Below are positions 27,735 to 36,641 of a stretch of 64,000 nucleotides of DNA, piece after piece. Origin of the DNA: Pararobbsia silviterrae. Its GTDB lineage: Bacteria > Pseudomonadota > Gammaproteobacteria > Burkholderiales > Burkholderiaceae. Each line of letters begins with the position of its first letter. The stretch's first letter is position 1. The notes beneath the pieces were generated by a model. It was not told where the DNA came from. It saw nothing but the letters and a program-made list of their open reading frames with translations, and ran no database searches. The stretch lies in the NCBI RefSeq assembly GCF_003628125.1, contig NZ_RBZU01000017.1, positions 37,497 through 101,496 of the forward strand, in the 5' to 3' direction. The position numbers were made by a program, and so were the translations under genes.

Positions 27735-28742
27735 ATGTCGCACGAAGAGTTCCTGTCACAAGAGGAAGTCGACGCCCTCCTGAAGGGCGTCAACGGCGAT
27801 CAGGAGAGCGCCGAGGCGCGCGGCGGCGGCGCCGACGGCGGGTCTGTACGCCCCTACAACCTGGCGACGCAGGAACGCATCGTCCGCGGCCGCATGCCGA
27901 CGCTCGAAATCATCAACGAGCGTTTCGCGCGGCTCATGCGCGCCTCGTTGTTCAATTTCATCCGTCGCAGCGCCGAAATATCGATCGGTCAGGTCCGCGT
28001 CCAGAAGTACAGCGAGTTCATCCGCAACCTGCCGGTGCCGACGAACCTGAACCTCGTCCACATCAAGCCGCTGCGCGGCACGGCGCTGTTCGTCTTCGAT
28101 CCGAACCTCGTGTTCCTGATCGTCGACAATCTGTTCGGCGGCGACGGACGTTTCCACACGCGCGTCGAAGGCCGCGATTTCACGCCGACCGAGCAGCGCA
28201 TCATCCTGCGCCTGCTCAACATCGTGTTCGAGAACTACGGCGCCTCGTGGAAGCCGGTGTTCCCGGTGGAGTTCGAGTACATCCGCGCCGAAGTGCAGAC
28301 GCAGTTCGCGAACGTCGCGACGCCGAACGAAGTCGTCGTCTCGACGGCGTTCTCGATCGACCTCGGTACGACGGGCGGCCAGATGCACATCTGCATGCCG
28401 TATTCGATGATCGAGCCCGTGCGCGACATGCTGTCGAGCCCGCTGCAGGGCGAAGCGCTCGAAATCGACCGCCGCTGGGTGCGTCTGCTGTCGCAGCAGG
28501 TGCAGACGGCCTTCGTCGATCTCAAGGTCGAACTCGCCGAGATCGGCACGAATTTTCACCAGATTCTGAATATGCAGGTCGGAGATGTCCTGCCGCTGAC
28601 GATGCCCGAGCACGTGACCGCGAAGGTCGACGGCGTGCCGGTCATGGACTGCCATTACGGAACTTTCAACGGTCAATATGCGCTGCGCGTCAACAAGATG
28701 ATCAGCGCCCAGGATCACCAAAAGGACAACGGATATGAGTGA
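27735..28742 (+). CDS. fliM: flagellar motor switch protein FliM
   Basis: 335 residues. The N-terminal CheY-P binding peptide is FLSQEEVDALLKGV. The middle CheC-like domain has RFARLMRASLFNFIRRSAEI and LVFLIVDNLFGGDGRFHTRV (GGxG). The C-terminal SpoA domain has LAEIGTNFHQILNMQVGDVL. It links FliG to FliN and receives the chemotaxis signal from the CheY encoded in this window. It overlaps fliN by 8 bp. Confidence 0.98.
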   Translation: MSHEEFLSQEEVDALLKGVNGDQESAEARGGGADGGSVRPYNLATQERIVRGRMPTLEIINERFARLMRASLFNFIRRSAEISIGQVRVQKYSEFIRNLPVPTNLNLVHIKPLRGTALFVFDPNLVFLIVDNLFGGDGRFHTRVEGRDFTPTEQRIILRLLNIVFENYGASWKPVFPVEFEYIRAEVQTQFANVATPNEVVVSTAFSIDLGTTGGQMHICMPYSMIEPVRDMLSSPLQGEALEIDRRWVRLLSQQVQTAFVDLKVELAEIGTNFHQILNMQVGDVLPLTMPEHVTAKVDGVPVMDCHYGTFNGQYALRVNKMISAQDHQKDNGYE

Positions 28743-29157
28743 CACGACGACTCCGGCGCCGGACGAAGAGCAAAGCGTCGACGATTGGGCGAGCGCGCTC
28801 GCCGAGCAGCAAAACGTCGTATCCGCGCCGGTCACGGCATCGGCCGGCGCGAGCGTGTTCCAGCCGCTCGCCGGCGCGCCGCAGACGACGACGCGCAACG
28901 ACATCGACATGATTCTCGACATCCCGGTCCAGCTGACCGTGGAGCTCGGGCGCACGAAGATCGCGATCAAGAACCTGCTGCAGCTCGCGCAAGGTTCGGT
29001 CGTCGAGCTCGACGGCATGGCCGGCGAACCGATGGACGTGCTCGTGAACGGCTGTCTGATCGCGCAGGGCGAAGTCGTCGTGGTCAACGACAAGTTCGGT
29101 ATCCGGCTGACTGATATCATCACTCCGTCCGAACGGATCCGGAAACTGAATCGATGA
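28735..29157 (+). CDS. fliN: flagellar motor switch protein FliN
   Basis: 140 residues: a 45-residue acidic lead, then the SpoA domain with DMILDIPVQLTVELGRTKIA, QLAQGSVVELDGMAGEPMDV and FGIRLTDIITPSERIRKL. Forms the lower C ring with FliM and docks FliH-FliI. It overlaps fliM (8 bp) and fliO (4 bp, ATGA), so the three are translationally coupled. Confidence 0.97.
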   Translation: MSDTTTPAPDEEQSVDDWASALAEQQNVVSAPVTASAGASVFQPLAGAPQTTTRNDIDMILDIPVQLTVELGRTKIAIKNLLQLAQGSVVELDGMAGEPMDVLVNGCLIAQGEVVVVNDKFGIRLTDIITPSERIRKLNR

Positions 29158-29759
29158 AAGCCAGGGCCTGGCGCGCCGCCGCGCGCGCCGCCAGCAGGGT
29201 ATGGGGCAGCGCGCTCGCGCTGCTTGTGGCAAGCGGGGGGCTCGTCGCCGCGCATGCCGCGGGTGAACAGGCCGCCAGCGGTTCGATCGTCGCATCGGGC
29301 GTGGTCGGCGGCGGATTGGGCGGCGCGAGCCGCGCCGCGGCCCGCACGGGCGTCGACACCGGGAGCGCGATTCCGGCGCTCGGTCTCGCAGGTCTCTTCC
29401 AATCGTTGTTCGGACTGGCCCTCGTCATCGCGCTGATCTTCGGATGCGCGTGGATCGCACGGCGGCTCGGCCTCAACCGGACCGCGCCGCGTACGGGTCT
29501 CGTCAAGCTCGTCAGCACGACGCCGCTCACGCAGAAGGAACGCGTGGTCGTCGTCGAGATCGACGAAACGTGGCTCGTGCTCGGCGTCGCGCCCGGCAGC
29601 GTCACGCATCTGCATACCTTGCCCGCGCGCGAAAGCGCGACGGCGTCGCCGGTTTCGCCTCAGGTCGCGCAGTTCGCCACCGATTTTCGCCATCGCCTGA
29701 GCGAGAAGCTCGGCAGATCCGCACGTCGCGACGACGACGACATCGGCGCCGCCCGATAA
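29154..29759 (+). CDS. fliO: flagellar biosynthetic protein FliO
   Basis: 201 residues. A possible signal sequence (residues 1-40, ending near AAHAAGEQ), then one membrane helix (about 80-100, LGLAGLFQSLFGLALVIALI), then a cytoplasmic domain with KLVSTTPLTQKERVVVVEID and WLVLGVAPGSVTHLHTLP, the conserved FliO core. It helps FliP to assemble into the gate. The C-terminal tail is charged. Confidence 0.92.
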   Translation: MKARAWRAAARAASRVWGSALALLVASGGLVAAHAAGEQAASGSIVASGVVGGGLGGASRAAARTGVDTGSAIPALGLAGLFQSLFGLALVIALIFGCAWIARRLGLNRTAPRTGLVKLVSTTPLTQKERVVVVEIDETWLVLGVAPGSVTHLHTLPARESATASPVSPQVAQFATDFRHRLSEKLGRSARRDDDDIGAAR

Positions 29760-29777
29760 CCGCCTCAGCGATCAGAC

Positions 29778-30578
29778 ATGAACGACTCACCGACTTCCGC
29801 GGTCCCCCAAGCGCGCCGCCGGCTCGTCCGCCGCGTCGCGCTCGGCGCGGCGCTCGCGCTGCCGATGCTGGCGTACGCGCAGAGCACGGGCAGCGCGCCC
29901 GGCGGCCTGCCCGCGTTTATCGCGATTCCGGGCGCGAACGGCGGCACGAGCTACTCGCTGCCGATCCAGACGCTGCTGTTCATCACGTCGCTCGGCTTCC
30001 TGCCCGCGATCCTGCTGATGATGACGAGCTTCACGCGGATCATCATCGTGCTGTCGCTGTTGCGTCAGGCGATGGGGCTCTCGACGACGCCGCCGAATCA
30101 GGTGCTGCTCGGGCTCGCGTTGTTCCTGACGTTCTTCGTGATGTCGCCCGTGCTCGACAACGCGTACCAGAACGCCTACAAGCCGTTCTCCGACGGCACG
30201 ATCCAGTTCGAGGAAGCCGTCACGCGCGGCGCGCAGCCGTTCAAGCAGTTCATGCTGCGCCAGACGCGCGAGCCCGATCTCGCCCTGTTCGCGAAGATCT
30301 CGCACGCCGCGCCGATGAACACGCCGGCCGACGTGCCGCTGTCGCTGCTCGTGCCCGCGTTCGCGACGAGCGAACTCAAGACCGCATTTCAGATCGGCTT
30401 CACGATCTTCATTCCGTTCCTGATCATCGACCTCGTCGTGGCGAGCGTGCTGATGTCGATGGGGATGATGATGGTGTCGCCGGCGACGATTTCGTTGCCG
30501 TTCAAGCTCATGCTGTTCGTGCTCGTCGACGGATGGCAGCTCATCATCGGCTCGCTCGCGCAGAGCTTCTTCCAATGA
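29778..30578 (+). CDS. fliP: flagellar export gate protein FliP
   Basis: 266 residues with a cleavable signal peptide (R-rich start, cleavage likely after ALPMLAYA). Conserved: [60 protein letters not shown], and the C-terminal [20 protein letters not shown] with [17 protein letters not shown]. Five copies form the FliPQR export channel in the MS ring. Confidence 0.98.
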   Translation: MNDSPTSAVPQARRRLVRRVALGAALALPMLAYAQSTGSAPGGLPAFIAIPGANGGTSYSLPIQTLLFITSLGFLPAILLMMTSFTRIIIVLSLLRQAMGLSTTPPNQVLLGLALFLTFFVMSPVLDNAYQNAYKPFSDGTIQFEEAVTRGAQPFKQFMLRQTREPDLALFAKISHAAPMNTPADVPLSLLVPAFATSELKTAFQIGFTIFIPFLIIDLVVASVLMSMGMMMVSPATISLPFKLMLFVLVDGWQLIIGSLAQSFFQ

Positions 30579-30591
30579 TCGCGAGGTTGTC

Positions 30592-30861
30592 ATGACGCCA
30601 GAATCCGTCATGGGCATTGCCCACCATGCGATGGTCATCGCGCTGACGCTCGCCGCGCCGCTGTTGCTCGTATCGCTCGTCGTCGGTCTCGTCGTGAGCC
30701 TGTTCCAGGCCGCGACGCAGATCAACGAATCGACGCTGTCGTTCATCCCGAAGCTGCTCGCCGTGTTCGCGGCGCTCGTGATCGCCGGTCCCTGGATGCT
30801 GCACATGATGCTCGACTACATGCGGCAGGTCTTCACGAACATTCCGTCGCTGATCGGCTAG
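30592..30861 (+). CDS. fliQ: flagellar export gate protein FliQ
   Basis: 89 residues, two membrane helices: MVIALTLAAPLLLVSLVVGL and LAVFAALVIAGPWMLHMML, with the cytoplasmic loop SLFQAATQINESTLSFIPKL. Four copies join FliP and FliR in the gate. Begins 13 bp after fliP. Confidence 0.97.
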   Translation: MTPESVMGIAHHAMVIALTLAAPLLLVSLVVGLVVSLFQAATQINESTLSFIPKLLAVFAALVIAGPWMLHMMLDYMRQVFTNIPSLIG

Positions 30862-30958
30862 GCGCGCGCGCCGCGCCCGGACGCACGATGCCACGCGCCA
30901 CACGACGCGCCTTACGACGCACAACGCGACGCACGATGCGGCGCACGCGGATCTCCGG
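30862..30958. repeat. fliQ-fliR spacer with direct repeats
   Basis: A 97-bp spacer where these genes normally abut. The 12-mer GACGCACGATGC occurs at 30880-30891 and 30928-30939, with further degenerate GACGC/ACGAC units between. No ORF is seen. Confidence 0.6.
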
Positions 30959-31741
30959 ATGATCACGTTCACCTACGCGCAGCTCATGGCCTGGCTCGCG
31001 GCCTTCATCTGGCCCGCGACGCGCCTGCTCGCGCTGTTCGCGACCGCGCCGTTCTTCAACCACGCGTCGATCCCCGTGATGGTCAAGGTCGGCATCTCGC
31101 TGCTGATCACGATCATCATCGCGCCGAGCCTGCCGGCCTTGCCCGCGATCGGCGTCACGACGCCGATCGGCCTGCTGATCCTGGCCGAGCAGATCCTCAT
31201 CGGCGCCGCGATCGGCTTCACGATCCAGATCGTCTTCACGGCCATCGAGGCCGCCGCCGACATGGCCGGGCTGCAGATGGGCCTCGGTTTCGCGCAGCTC
31301 CTGACGGGCAGCACCGACGGCTCGACCGACGTGCTGTCGCGGCTCATGAACCTCGTGAGCATCCTGGCCTTCCTGTCGATCGACGGGCATCTGCAGGTGC
31401 TCGGCACGCTGCTCGACAGCTTCTATCGGATTCCCATCTCGGCGACGCCGATCGCCGCGCTCGGCCTGCATACGGTCGCGGCCTGGGGCGAGACGATCTT
31501 TTCAGCGGGCCTGCTGCTGTCGCTGCCGGTCATCATCGCGCTGCTGATCGTGAACCTCTCGCTCGGCGTGCTCAATCGCGCCGCGCCGCAGATCGGCGTG
31601 TTCCAGGTCGGCTTTCCGCTGACGCTGTCGGTCGGCTTGCTGATGCTTCAGTGGATGACGCCGAACCTGATGCCGTTCTTCGCGCGGCTGTTCTCGGCCG
31701 CGATGGATGCGGTCGTGCGCGTGGTCGGCGGTCTGGGATAG
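30959..31741 (+). CDS. fliR: flagellar export gate protein FliR
   Basis: 260 residues, mostly hydrophobic with about six membrane helices: WLAAFIWPATRLLALFATAP, VMVKVGISLLITIIIAPSLP, LILAEQILIGAAIGFTIQIV, DMAGLQMGLGFAQLLTGSTD and LNRAAPQIGVFQVGFPLTLS are family hallmarks. One copy completes the FliP5-Q4-R1 channel and contacts FlhB. Last gene of the operon; no plus-strand terminator was recognised. Confidence 0.97.
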   Translation: MITFTYAQLMAWLAAFIWPATRLLALFATAPFFNHASIPVMVKVGISLLITIIIAPSLPALPAIGVTTPIGLLILAEQILIGAAIGFTIQIVFTAIEAAADMAGLQMGLGFAQLLTGSTDGSTDVLSRLMNLVSILAFLSIDGHLQVLGTLLDSFYRIPISATPIAALGLHTVAAWGETIFSAGLLLSLPVIIALLIVNLSLGVLNRAAPQIGVFQVGFPLTLSVGLLMLQWMTPNLMPFFARLFSAAMDAVVRVVGGLG

Positions 31742-32058
31742 AAGGTTTCCCAAGCGGGCGTGCGCACAGCCCCTCAAGAAGACTCAAGAAGAAGCGGCGG
31801 GAGATATCCGAAGGGGTTTGCGGCGGCCGATGACAACGCTGGCCGCCCCGCCTCTTTCGTCACGGAAGCGGGCAAAAAAAAACGGCCACGCTGTGCGTGA
31901 CCGTTGCGCGTACGTCCCGTACCGATCGAACTGGCCCCCGGAACGCCCCCGTAGCGATTGAACTTTCGTGCCGTCTTCGCGCGGCGTCGCTTATATCTGT
32001 ATAACGGCAGCGCGGCAGCGGGCTTGAGCCCCGTGAATACCCTGCCCGCGCCGACGTA
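31742..32058. other. convergent gap between fliR and flgL
   Basis: 317 bp between converging operons. Apart from the minus-strand terminator at 31872-31905 no gene or signal is recognised. Confidence 0.6.
31872..31905 (-). terminator. intrinsic terminator of flgKL (minus strand)
   Basis: Read on the minus strand, ACGGTCACGC pairs with GCGTGGCCGT (one G-T pair) across a 3-base loop and is followed by a run of nine T. The A9 tract on the plus strand (31874-31882) precedes the hairpin, so it acts only leftward. Confidence 0.9.
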
Positions 32059-33306
32059 TCAGGTGTTGATGTCCGAGAACAGCGACAGCTTCGCCGTCGA
32101 CGAATAGGCTTCTTCCGTCGCCTGAAGCTGCGTCTGGATCGTCGAGAGCTGCGAGTAGACGCCGGCCATCGCATCCGTCGTCAGGCCGACGAGGTTGCTG
32201 AGCTGCGTCGAGTACGTCGTGCTGACCGTCGAGGTCAGCGTGCTCGTCGCGTTGACTTCGGTTTCGCGCGAGCCGACCGACGCGAGCGTCGTCAGCACCG
32301 TCGTGTACGAGTTCGCCACCTGCGAGAGCGCCGTCGCCATCTGGTTCGTGACGTTCGTCTGGCCCGACGCGCTTTGCGACGGCGTCTGGAGCGCCGCGAT
32401 CGCGTTGTCGATCGTCGCGAAGATGTTGTTTTGCGACGCCGTCGGCGGCGCGACGTTGAACGAGTCGCCATCCGCCGGCGCGCCGTTGATCGTGATCGTC
32501 TCGCCCGTGCCGAGCTGGATCGACGAACCGGCCGTGTAGTTCTGCGCCGACGAAACGGTCGGCGGCGTCGCCGAATTGTCGGTGACCGTGTACGTCGTGT
32601 TGCCCGACGCATCGACCGCGAACGTCACGGTGTAGCTGTCGGCGTTCGACGCCGCGCCCGACTGCGTCGTCGAGACGACGCCGATCGTGCCCGAGCCGGT
32701 GTTCGACGACGATGCCGTCGGGATCGGCGACGTCGCGCCCGGCGTCGCGGACATGAACACATTGCTGCCCGGATCGTTCGTCGCGATCTGGCGCGACGAA
32801 CTGATCTGCGCGTTGATCACGCCCTGATCGCCGTTGTAGACGACGCCCGCGCCGCTCGGATTGTTCGAGAACGGGGCCGTGCTCGTCTGCGCGCCGCTGA
32901 AAATATACTGGCCCGTCGAGTTCGTCGTATTCGCGAGCGCCAGCAACTGGGCGCGATCGGACTCGAGCTCGGTCGCGTACGACGCACGGTCGGTGTCGGT
33001 CAGCGAGCCGTTGTTCGCCTGTTCAAGAACCGACTGAATGTTCTGGATCACGGTCGAGACGCTGCTCAGCGTGCTGTCTTCGAGACCCAGCGCCGTCGTG
33101 GCCGAATCCTGGTTCGCCGTGTACTGCGTCTGGTTCTGGATCGAGGTCTGGACCTGCACGGACTCCGCAGCGGCGACGGGGTTGTCGCCGGCCAGATTGA
33201 CCGTCCGGTTCGTCGAGATTTCTTCCTCGAGCGTCACCATCTGCGACGTCTGGTTGGCCATCCCGGCCACGCCGATCGCGTTGATCGTGCTTGTTGCGAT
33301 ACGCAT
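32059..33306 (-). CDS. flgL: flagellar hook-associated protein 3 (hook-filament junction)
   Basis: 415 residues. The N-terminus (TMAxx-less form MRIATSTINAIGVAGMANQT, then NRTVNLAGDNPVAAAESVQV) and C-terminus (TQLSNLVGLTTDAMAGVYSQ, ATEEAYSSTAKLSLFSDINT) are the D0/D1 helices shared with flagellin. The middle is Thr/Ser/Asn-rich. It joins FlgK to the first flagellin. The gene lies 60 bp downstream of flgK in one operon and ends before a strong terminator. Confidence 0.96.
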   Translation of the reverse strand: MRIATSTINAIGVAGMANQTSQMVTLEEEISTNRTVNLAGDNPVAAAESVQVQTSIQNQTQYTANQDSATTALGLEDSTLSSVSTVIQNIQSVLEQANNGSLTDTDRASYATELESDRAQLLALANTTNSTGQYIFSGAQTSTAPFSNNPSGAGVVYNGDQGVINAQISSSRQIATNDPGSNVFMSATPGATSPIPTASSSNTGSGTIGVVSTTQSGAASNADSYTVTFAVDASGNTTYTVTDNSATPPTVSSAQNYTAGSSIQLGTGETITINGAPADGDSFNVAPPTASQNNIFATIDNAIAALQTPSQSASGQTNVTNQMATALSQVANSYTTVLTTLASVGSRETEVNATSTLTSTVSTTYSTQLSNLVGLTTDAMAGVYSQLSTIQTQLQATEEAYSSTAKLSLFSDINT

Positions 33307-33366
33307 GATGTCGTTTCCTTCGATGTCAGTCGTTGTGCGCGGCTGCGCCGCGCATCACAGATAAGG

Positions 33367-35373
33367 TCAGGTATCGATGCCGATGATGGCGTCGAAGATC
33401 GTGCTTGCCGCCTGGATGACCTTGCTGTTCGCCTGATACATCTGCTCGTAGGTCATCATGTTTTCGGCTTCTTCGTCGAGATTCACGCCCGACACCGACT
33501 GCTGTGCCTGCGTGACTTGCGAGATCAGCGTCGTCTGTGCCTGGCTCGCCGTGTTCGACGTCGATTCGGCGTCGCCGATCGCGCCGACGAAGGCCGAGTA
33601 CGCGCCCGAATACGTCTGGCTGCCGATCGTCGTCTCGTTGAACAGGTTCGCGAGCTGAAGCGCGTTCGTGTTGTCCGACGGCGCAGCCGCGCTTGCGGTC
33701 AGCGTGAACGTGTCGCCCGTGGCCGGCGTGCCGCTCATCGTGAACGTCACGCCGCCGACGTTGTACGTCGCGCCCGCCGTCACCGGCACATTGGTCGGCG
33801 GCGAATACGTCGTCGCGACGCCGTTGACGGTGACCGTGACGTCCGGCAACGCGTCGCCGGTCGTGGTCTGCGCGAAGTCCAGCGTGCCGGTCGCGTTGAC
33901 CGTCGCGGTGACGGTGCCCTGCATCATCGCGCCGGTCGGGTAGTACTGCGCGGGCGGCGAGGTGACCGTGATCGTGCCGGTGCCCGTATTCGTCGTGCCC
34001 GTCGTGGCGGTCGCCTGCGGCGAACCCGCCGCGATGTCCGATCCGTCCGTGATCGCGACCGACAGCGTCGAGCCGGCCTCGGTCGTATCCGACTGGATCT
34101 GGAACGAATCGCCGACGGCGGGATCGGTCGAGATCGCGATCTGCAGACCGTCGACGTTGATCGAGCTGCCCGTGCCCGACGTATCGGCCGTCGCGCTCAC
34201 CGTGACCGGTGCGCCGCCCGTGGTCGTGTCCTGCAGCGAATAGTTGCCGCCGCCTTCGTAGGTCAGCGTGTAGTTGTCGCCGGTCAGGCTGCTGAGCGTC
34301 GAGCCGCCGTAGGTGGCGGTGATCGTCGCGCCGCCCGTATTGGCCGTGGCGGCCGTCACGGTCGGCTGCGTGACGTCGAACAGCGCGCTGCCCTGCGCGC
34401 CCGTCAGCGTGACGCCGGCTTCGTTCTGCTCGTTCATCGTCGTCGCGAGCGTGACGGCGATGTTGCCGAGCGCGCGTTGCTGCGGATCGAGCGTCTGGCT
34501 GCGGAACTGGAACAGCCCGCCGACCGTGCCCGACGTCAGCACGCTTTCCGAGATCGGAATCGTCGACGTGACGCCGGCGCTGTTCGTGACCTGATAGGCG
34601 ATGTCGAGTTCGGACGAATTCGACGACGACGCGACCGTCGTCAGGTTGTACGAATACTGGCCGTTGACGAGCGACTGGCCGTTGCCGATCGTCACGTTGA
34701 TCGAGCCGTCGGCGTTGTCGGTCGTCGTCGCGCCGACGAGCTGGGCCAATTGATTGACCGCCGCGTCGCGCTGATCGAGCAACTGGTTCGCGGGCTGGCC
34801 CGACGACGCCTCGGCCGTCACGATCTGCTTGTTCAGCGATGCGATCTGCGACGACAGCGTATTGATCTGCGAAACGGCGCCGGTCAGCTCAGTGTTGATG
34901 TCGGAGCGGACGCTGTTGAACTCCTGCGTCACCTCGTTGAACTGCGTCGTCAGCGAATTGATGTCGCCGAGCGCGGCGGCGCGCGCCGACGTGTCGCTCG
35001 GACTGTTCGCGACGGTCGAGAGACCCGAGGCCAGCGTCGTCAGCGAGGTCGTGATCCCCGCGGTCGGATCGCTGACGATGTCGTTGAGCTGTTCGGCCGA
35101 CGAGTTATACGTCGTCAACATGCCGCCCTGCGCGACAGCCGCGTTGAGCTGCTGATTCAGGTATTCGGCGTACTGGCGCTGGACCGTGACGACATTGACG
35201 CCCGAGCCCAGATAGCCCGCGCCGAAGTTTTGTCCCGTGGATTCCGAGTAGTCGACGACTTCGCGCGAATACCCCGTCGTCGACGCGTTCGCGATGTTGT
35301 TACCCGTCACCGACAGGCCGTACTGCGCGGCATTCAAGCCGGTGGAGCCGATTTGTATGAGCGATTGTGTCAT
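33367..35373 (-). CDS. flgK: flagellar hook-associated protein 1
   Basis: 668 residues from the ATG at 35373 (GGAT a few bases upstream); an in-frame start 33 bp earlier gives an unlikely Arg/His lead. It opens with TQSLIQIGSTGLNAAQYGLS then VTGNNIANASTTGYSREVVD, the axial-protein signature, and ends SGVNLDEEAENMMTYEQMYQ, SKVIQAASTIFDAIIGID. The centre carries repeated Thr/Ser/Gly-rich beta units (VTVNGVATTYSPP, TFTMSGTPATGDTFTLTASA). First filament-side junction protein on the hook. Confidence 0.97.
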   Translation of the reverse strand: MTQSLIQIGSTGLNAAQYGLSVTGNNIANASTTGYSREVVDYSESTGQNFGAGYLGSGVNVVTVQRQYAEYLNQQLNAAVAQGGMLTTYNSSAEQLNDIVSDPTAGITTSLTTLASGLSTVANSPSDTSARAAALGDINSLTTQFNEVTQEFNSVRSDINTELTGAVSQINTLSSQIASLNKQIVTAEASSGQPANQLLDQRDAAVNQLAQLVGATTTDNADGSINVTIGNGQSLVNGQYSYNLTTVASSSNSSELDIAYQVTNSAGVTSTIPISESVLTSGTVGGLFQFRSQTLDPQQRALGNIAVTLATTMNEQNEAGVTLTGAQGSALFDVTQPTVTAATANTGGATITATYGGSTLSSLTGDNYTLTYEGGGNYSLQDTTTGGAPVTVSATADTSGTGSSINVDGLQIAISTDPAVGDSFQIQSDTTEAGSTLSVAITDGSDIAAGSPQATATTGTTNTGTGTITVTSPPAQYYPTGAMMQGTVTATVNATGTLDFAQTTTGDALPDVTVTVNGVATTYSPPTNVPVTAGATYNVGGVTFTMSGTPATGDTFTLTASAAAPSDNTNALQLANLFNETTIGSQTYSGAYSAFVGAIGDAESTSNTASQAQTTLISQVTQAQQSVSGVNLDEEAENMMTYEQMYQANSKVIQAASTIFDAIIGIDT

Positions 35374-35453
35374 GCGTGATCCTGTGTTGCCGTGACGTCC
35401 TGGCACGCGCCGGACGGTGCGGCATCGAATGGCTCAGGCCGGTCAATGACTGC

Positions 35454-35480
35454 TTAACGGCCCGCACCCACGAAACTTGA
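35454..35480 (-). promoter_or_regulatory. probable sigma-28 promoter of flgKL
   Basis: On the minus strand TCAA (35480-35477), a 15-base spacer and GCCGTTAA (35461-35454). The -10 half is identical to that of flgM and one base off consensus; the -35 matches 3 of 4. The start would fall about 75 bases before the flgK ATG. Confidence 0.6.
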
Positions 35481-35635
35481 GCAGACGAGCGCCCCGGTGA
35501 AGCCGTGCTCGCCTTGCCGCGCATTACCTGCCATTTCTTGCTGGTTTCCTGCCGATCCCTGCCGATCTCTGCCAATGCCCGCCCCGGCCCCTGTCTCGGC
35601 GCGCCGCGACGCGCGAAACACCGGGACCTCGACGG

Positions 35636-36631
35636 CTAGACCATCTGATTCATGATCCGCACGAGCTTCTTCGCGTAGGCCGGATCCGTCGCGTAGCCCG
35701 CGCGCTGCAGACCGTTCGCGAAGCCGACCGCGTCGTGCGACGACGCGACGGTGTCGGCGTAGCGCGGATTCGAGCGCAGCAGGTTCGCGTAGTCGACCAT
35801 CGCGTCGTCGTACGAGTCGTACGCGCGGAACTTCGCGCGGACTTTCTGCGCGACGCCGTCGACATACTCGGTCGTCATCGCCATGACCGTGCGGCCCGTC
35901 CAGTTCTTGCCGGCCTTGATGCCGAACACGTTGTGCGAGGTCGAGCCGTCGGCTTCGCGGATCTCGTGGCGGCCCCAACCCGATTCGAGCGCCGCGTGCG
36001 ACAGGATGAAGCGCGCCGGAATGCCCGACGCGGCCGAGGCCGTGCGCGCCGCGCTGCCGAGCTTGTTGACGAAGGCCTGCTTGCGGTCGTCGCCGTCGTA
36101 GCCCACGTCCGAGTCGTCGGCGTTGAAATCCTGACCGTTCTGGGCGAGCGACTGCCCCTGCGCATGGGCCGATGCATAGGCCGACTGCGCGAGCATATTG
36201 AGCATCGCGTTCGTATTGATCGCGCCCGATGCGCTCGTCGTGCCGTTCGCGTCGTTGCTCATGAGCTGACCGTCGGGTCCGACCTGCATGCCCTGGTTGC
36301 GCAGCAGTTGGCCGAGCAAGGCGTCGGCGACGCCGATGCCGCGCGTCGACAGTTGCTGCGCGAGCTGCTGATCGAGCATCGACATGTACTGGTTACCCGC
36401 TTCGCTGTCGAGCAGGCCCTTCGACGGCGTCGCATCCTGCATGCTCTTGAGCATCATCTGGATGAACGTCGCGTCGAACTGGCGCGCCGCGAGCTTCGCG
36501 CCCGCGAGCGGCGAGTTCTGGACCTGCGTGCGCATCGCCGCGAAGCCGTTCGTGTCGAGCGCGAACCGGTTCGAGATATCGGCCGCGTCGGTGCTGCCGC
36601 CCAGCGTGTTCTGCATGCTCAGGTTCGTCAT
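35636..36631 (-). CDS. flgJ: flagellar rod-assembly protein / muramidase FlgJ
   Basis: 331 residues in two parts. The N-terminal rod-binding domain has KLAARQFDATFIQMMLKSMQ then LLDSEAGNQYMSMLDQQLAQ. The C-terminal peptidoglycan hydrolase (about 180-331) has FILSHAALESGWGRHEI with E216 the predicted catalytic acid, and HNVFGIKAGKNWTGRT. It digests peptidoglycan to let the rod through. The dual-domain form is typical of beta/gammaproteobacteria. Last gene of flgB-J. Confidence 0.97.
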   Translation of the reverse strand: MTNLSMQNTLGGSTDAADISNRFALDTNGFAAMRTQVQNSPLAGAKLAARQFDATFIQMMLKSMQDATPSKGLLDSEAGNQYMSMLDQQLAQQLSTRGIGVADALLGQLLRNQGMQVGPDGQLMSNDANGTTSASGAINTNAMLNMLAQSAYASAHAQGQSLAQNGQDFNADDSDVGYDGDDRKQAFVNKLGSAARTASAASGIPARFILSHAALESGWGRHEIREADGSTSHNVFGIKAGKNWTGRTVMAMTTEYVDGVAQKVRAKFRAYDSYDDAMVDYANLLRSNPRYADTVASSHDAVGFANGLQRAGYATDPAYAKKLVRIMNQMV

Positions 36632-36641
36632 GGCGCGCCCC

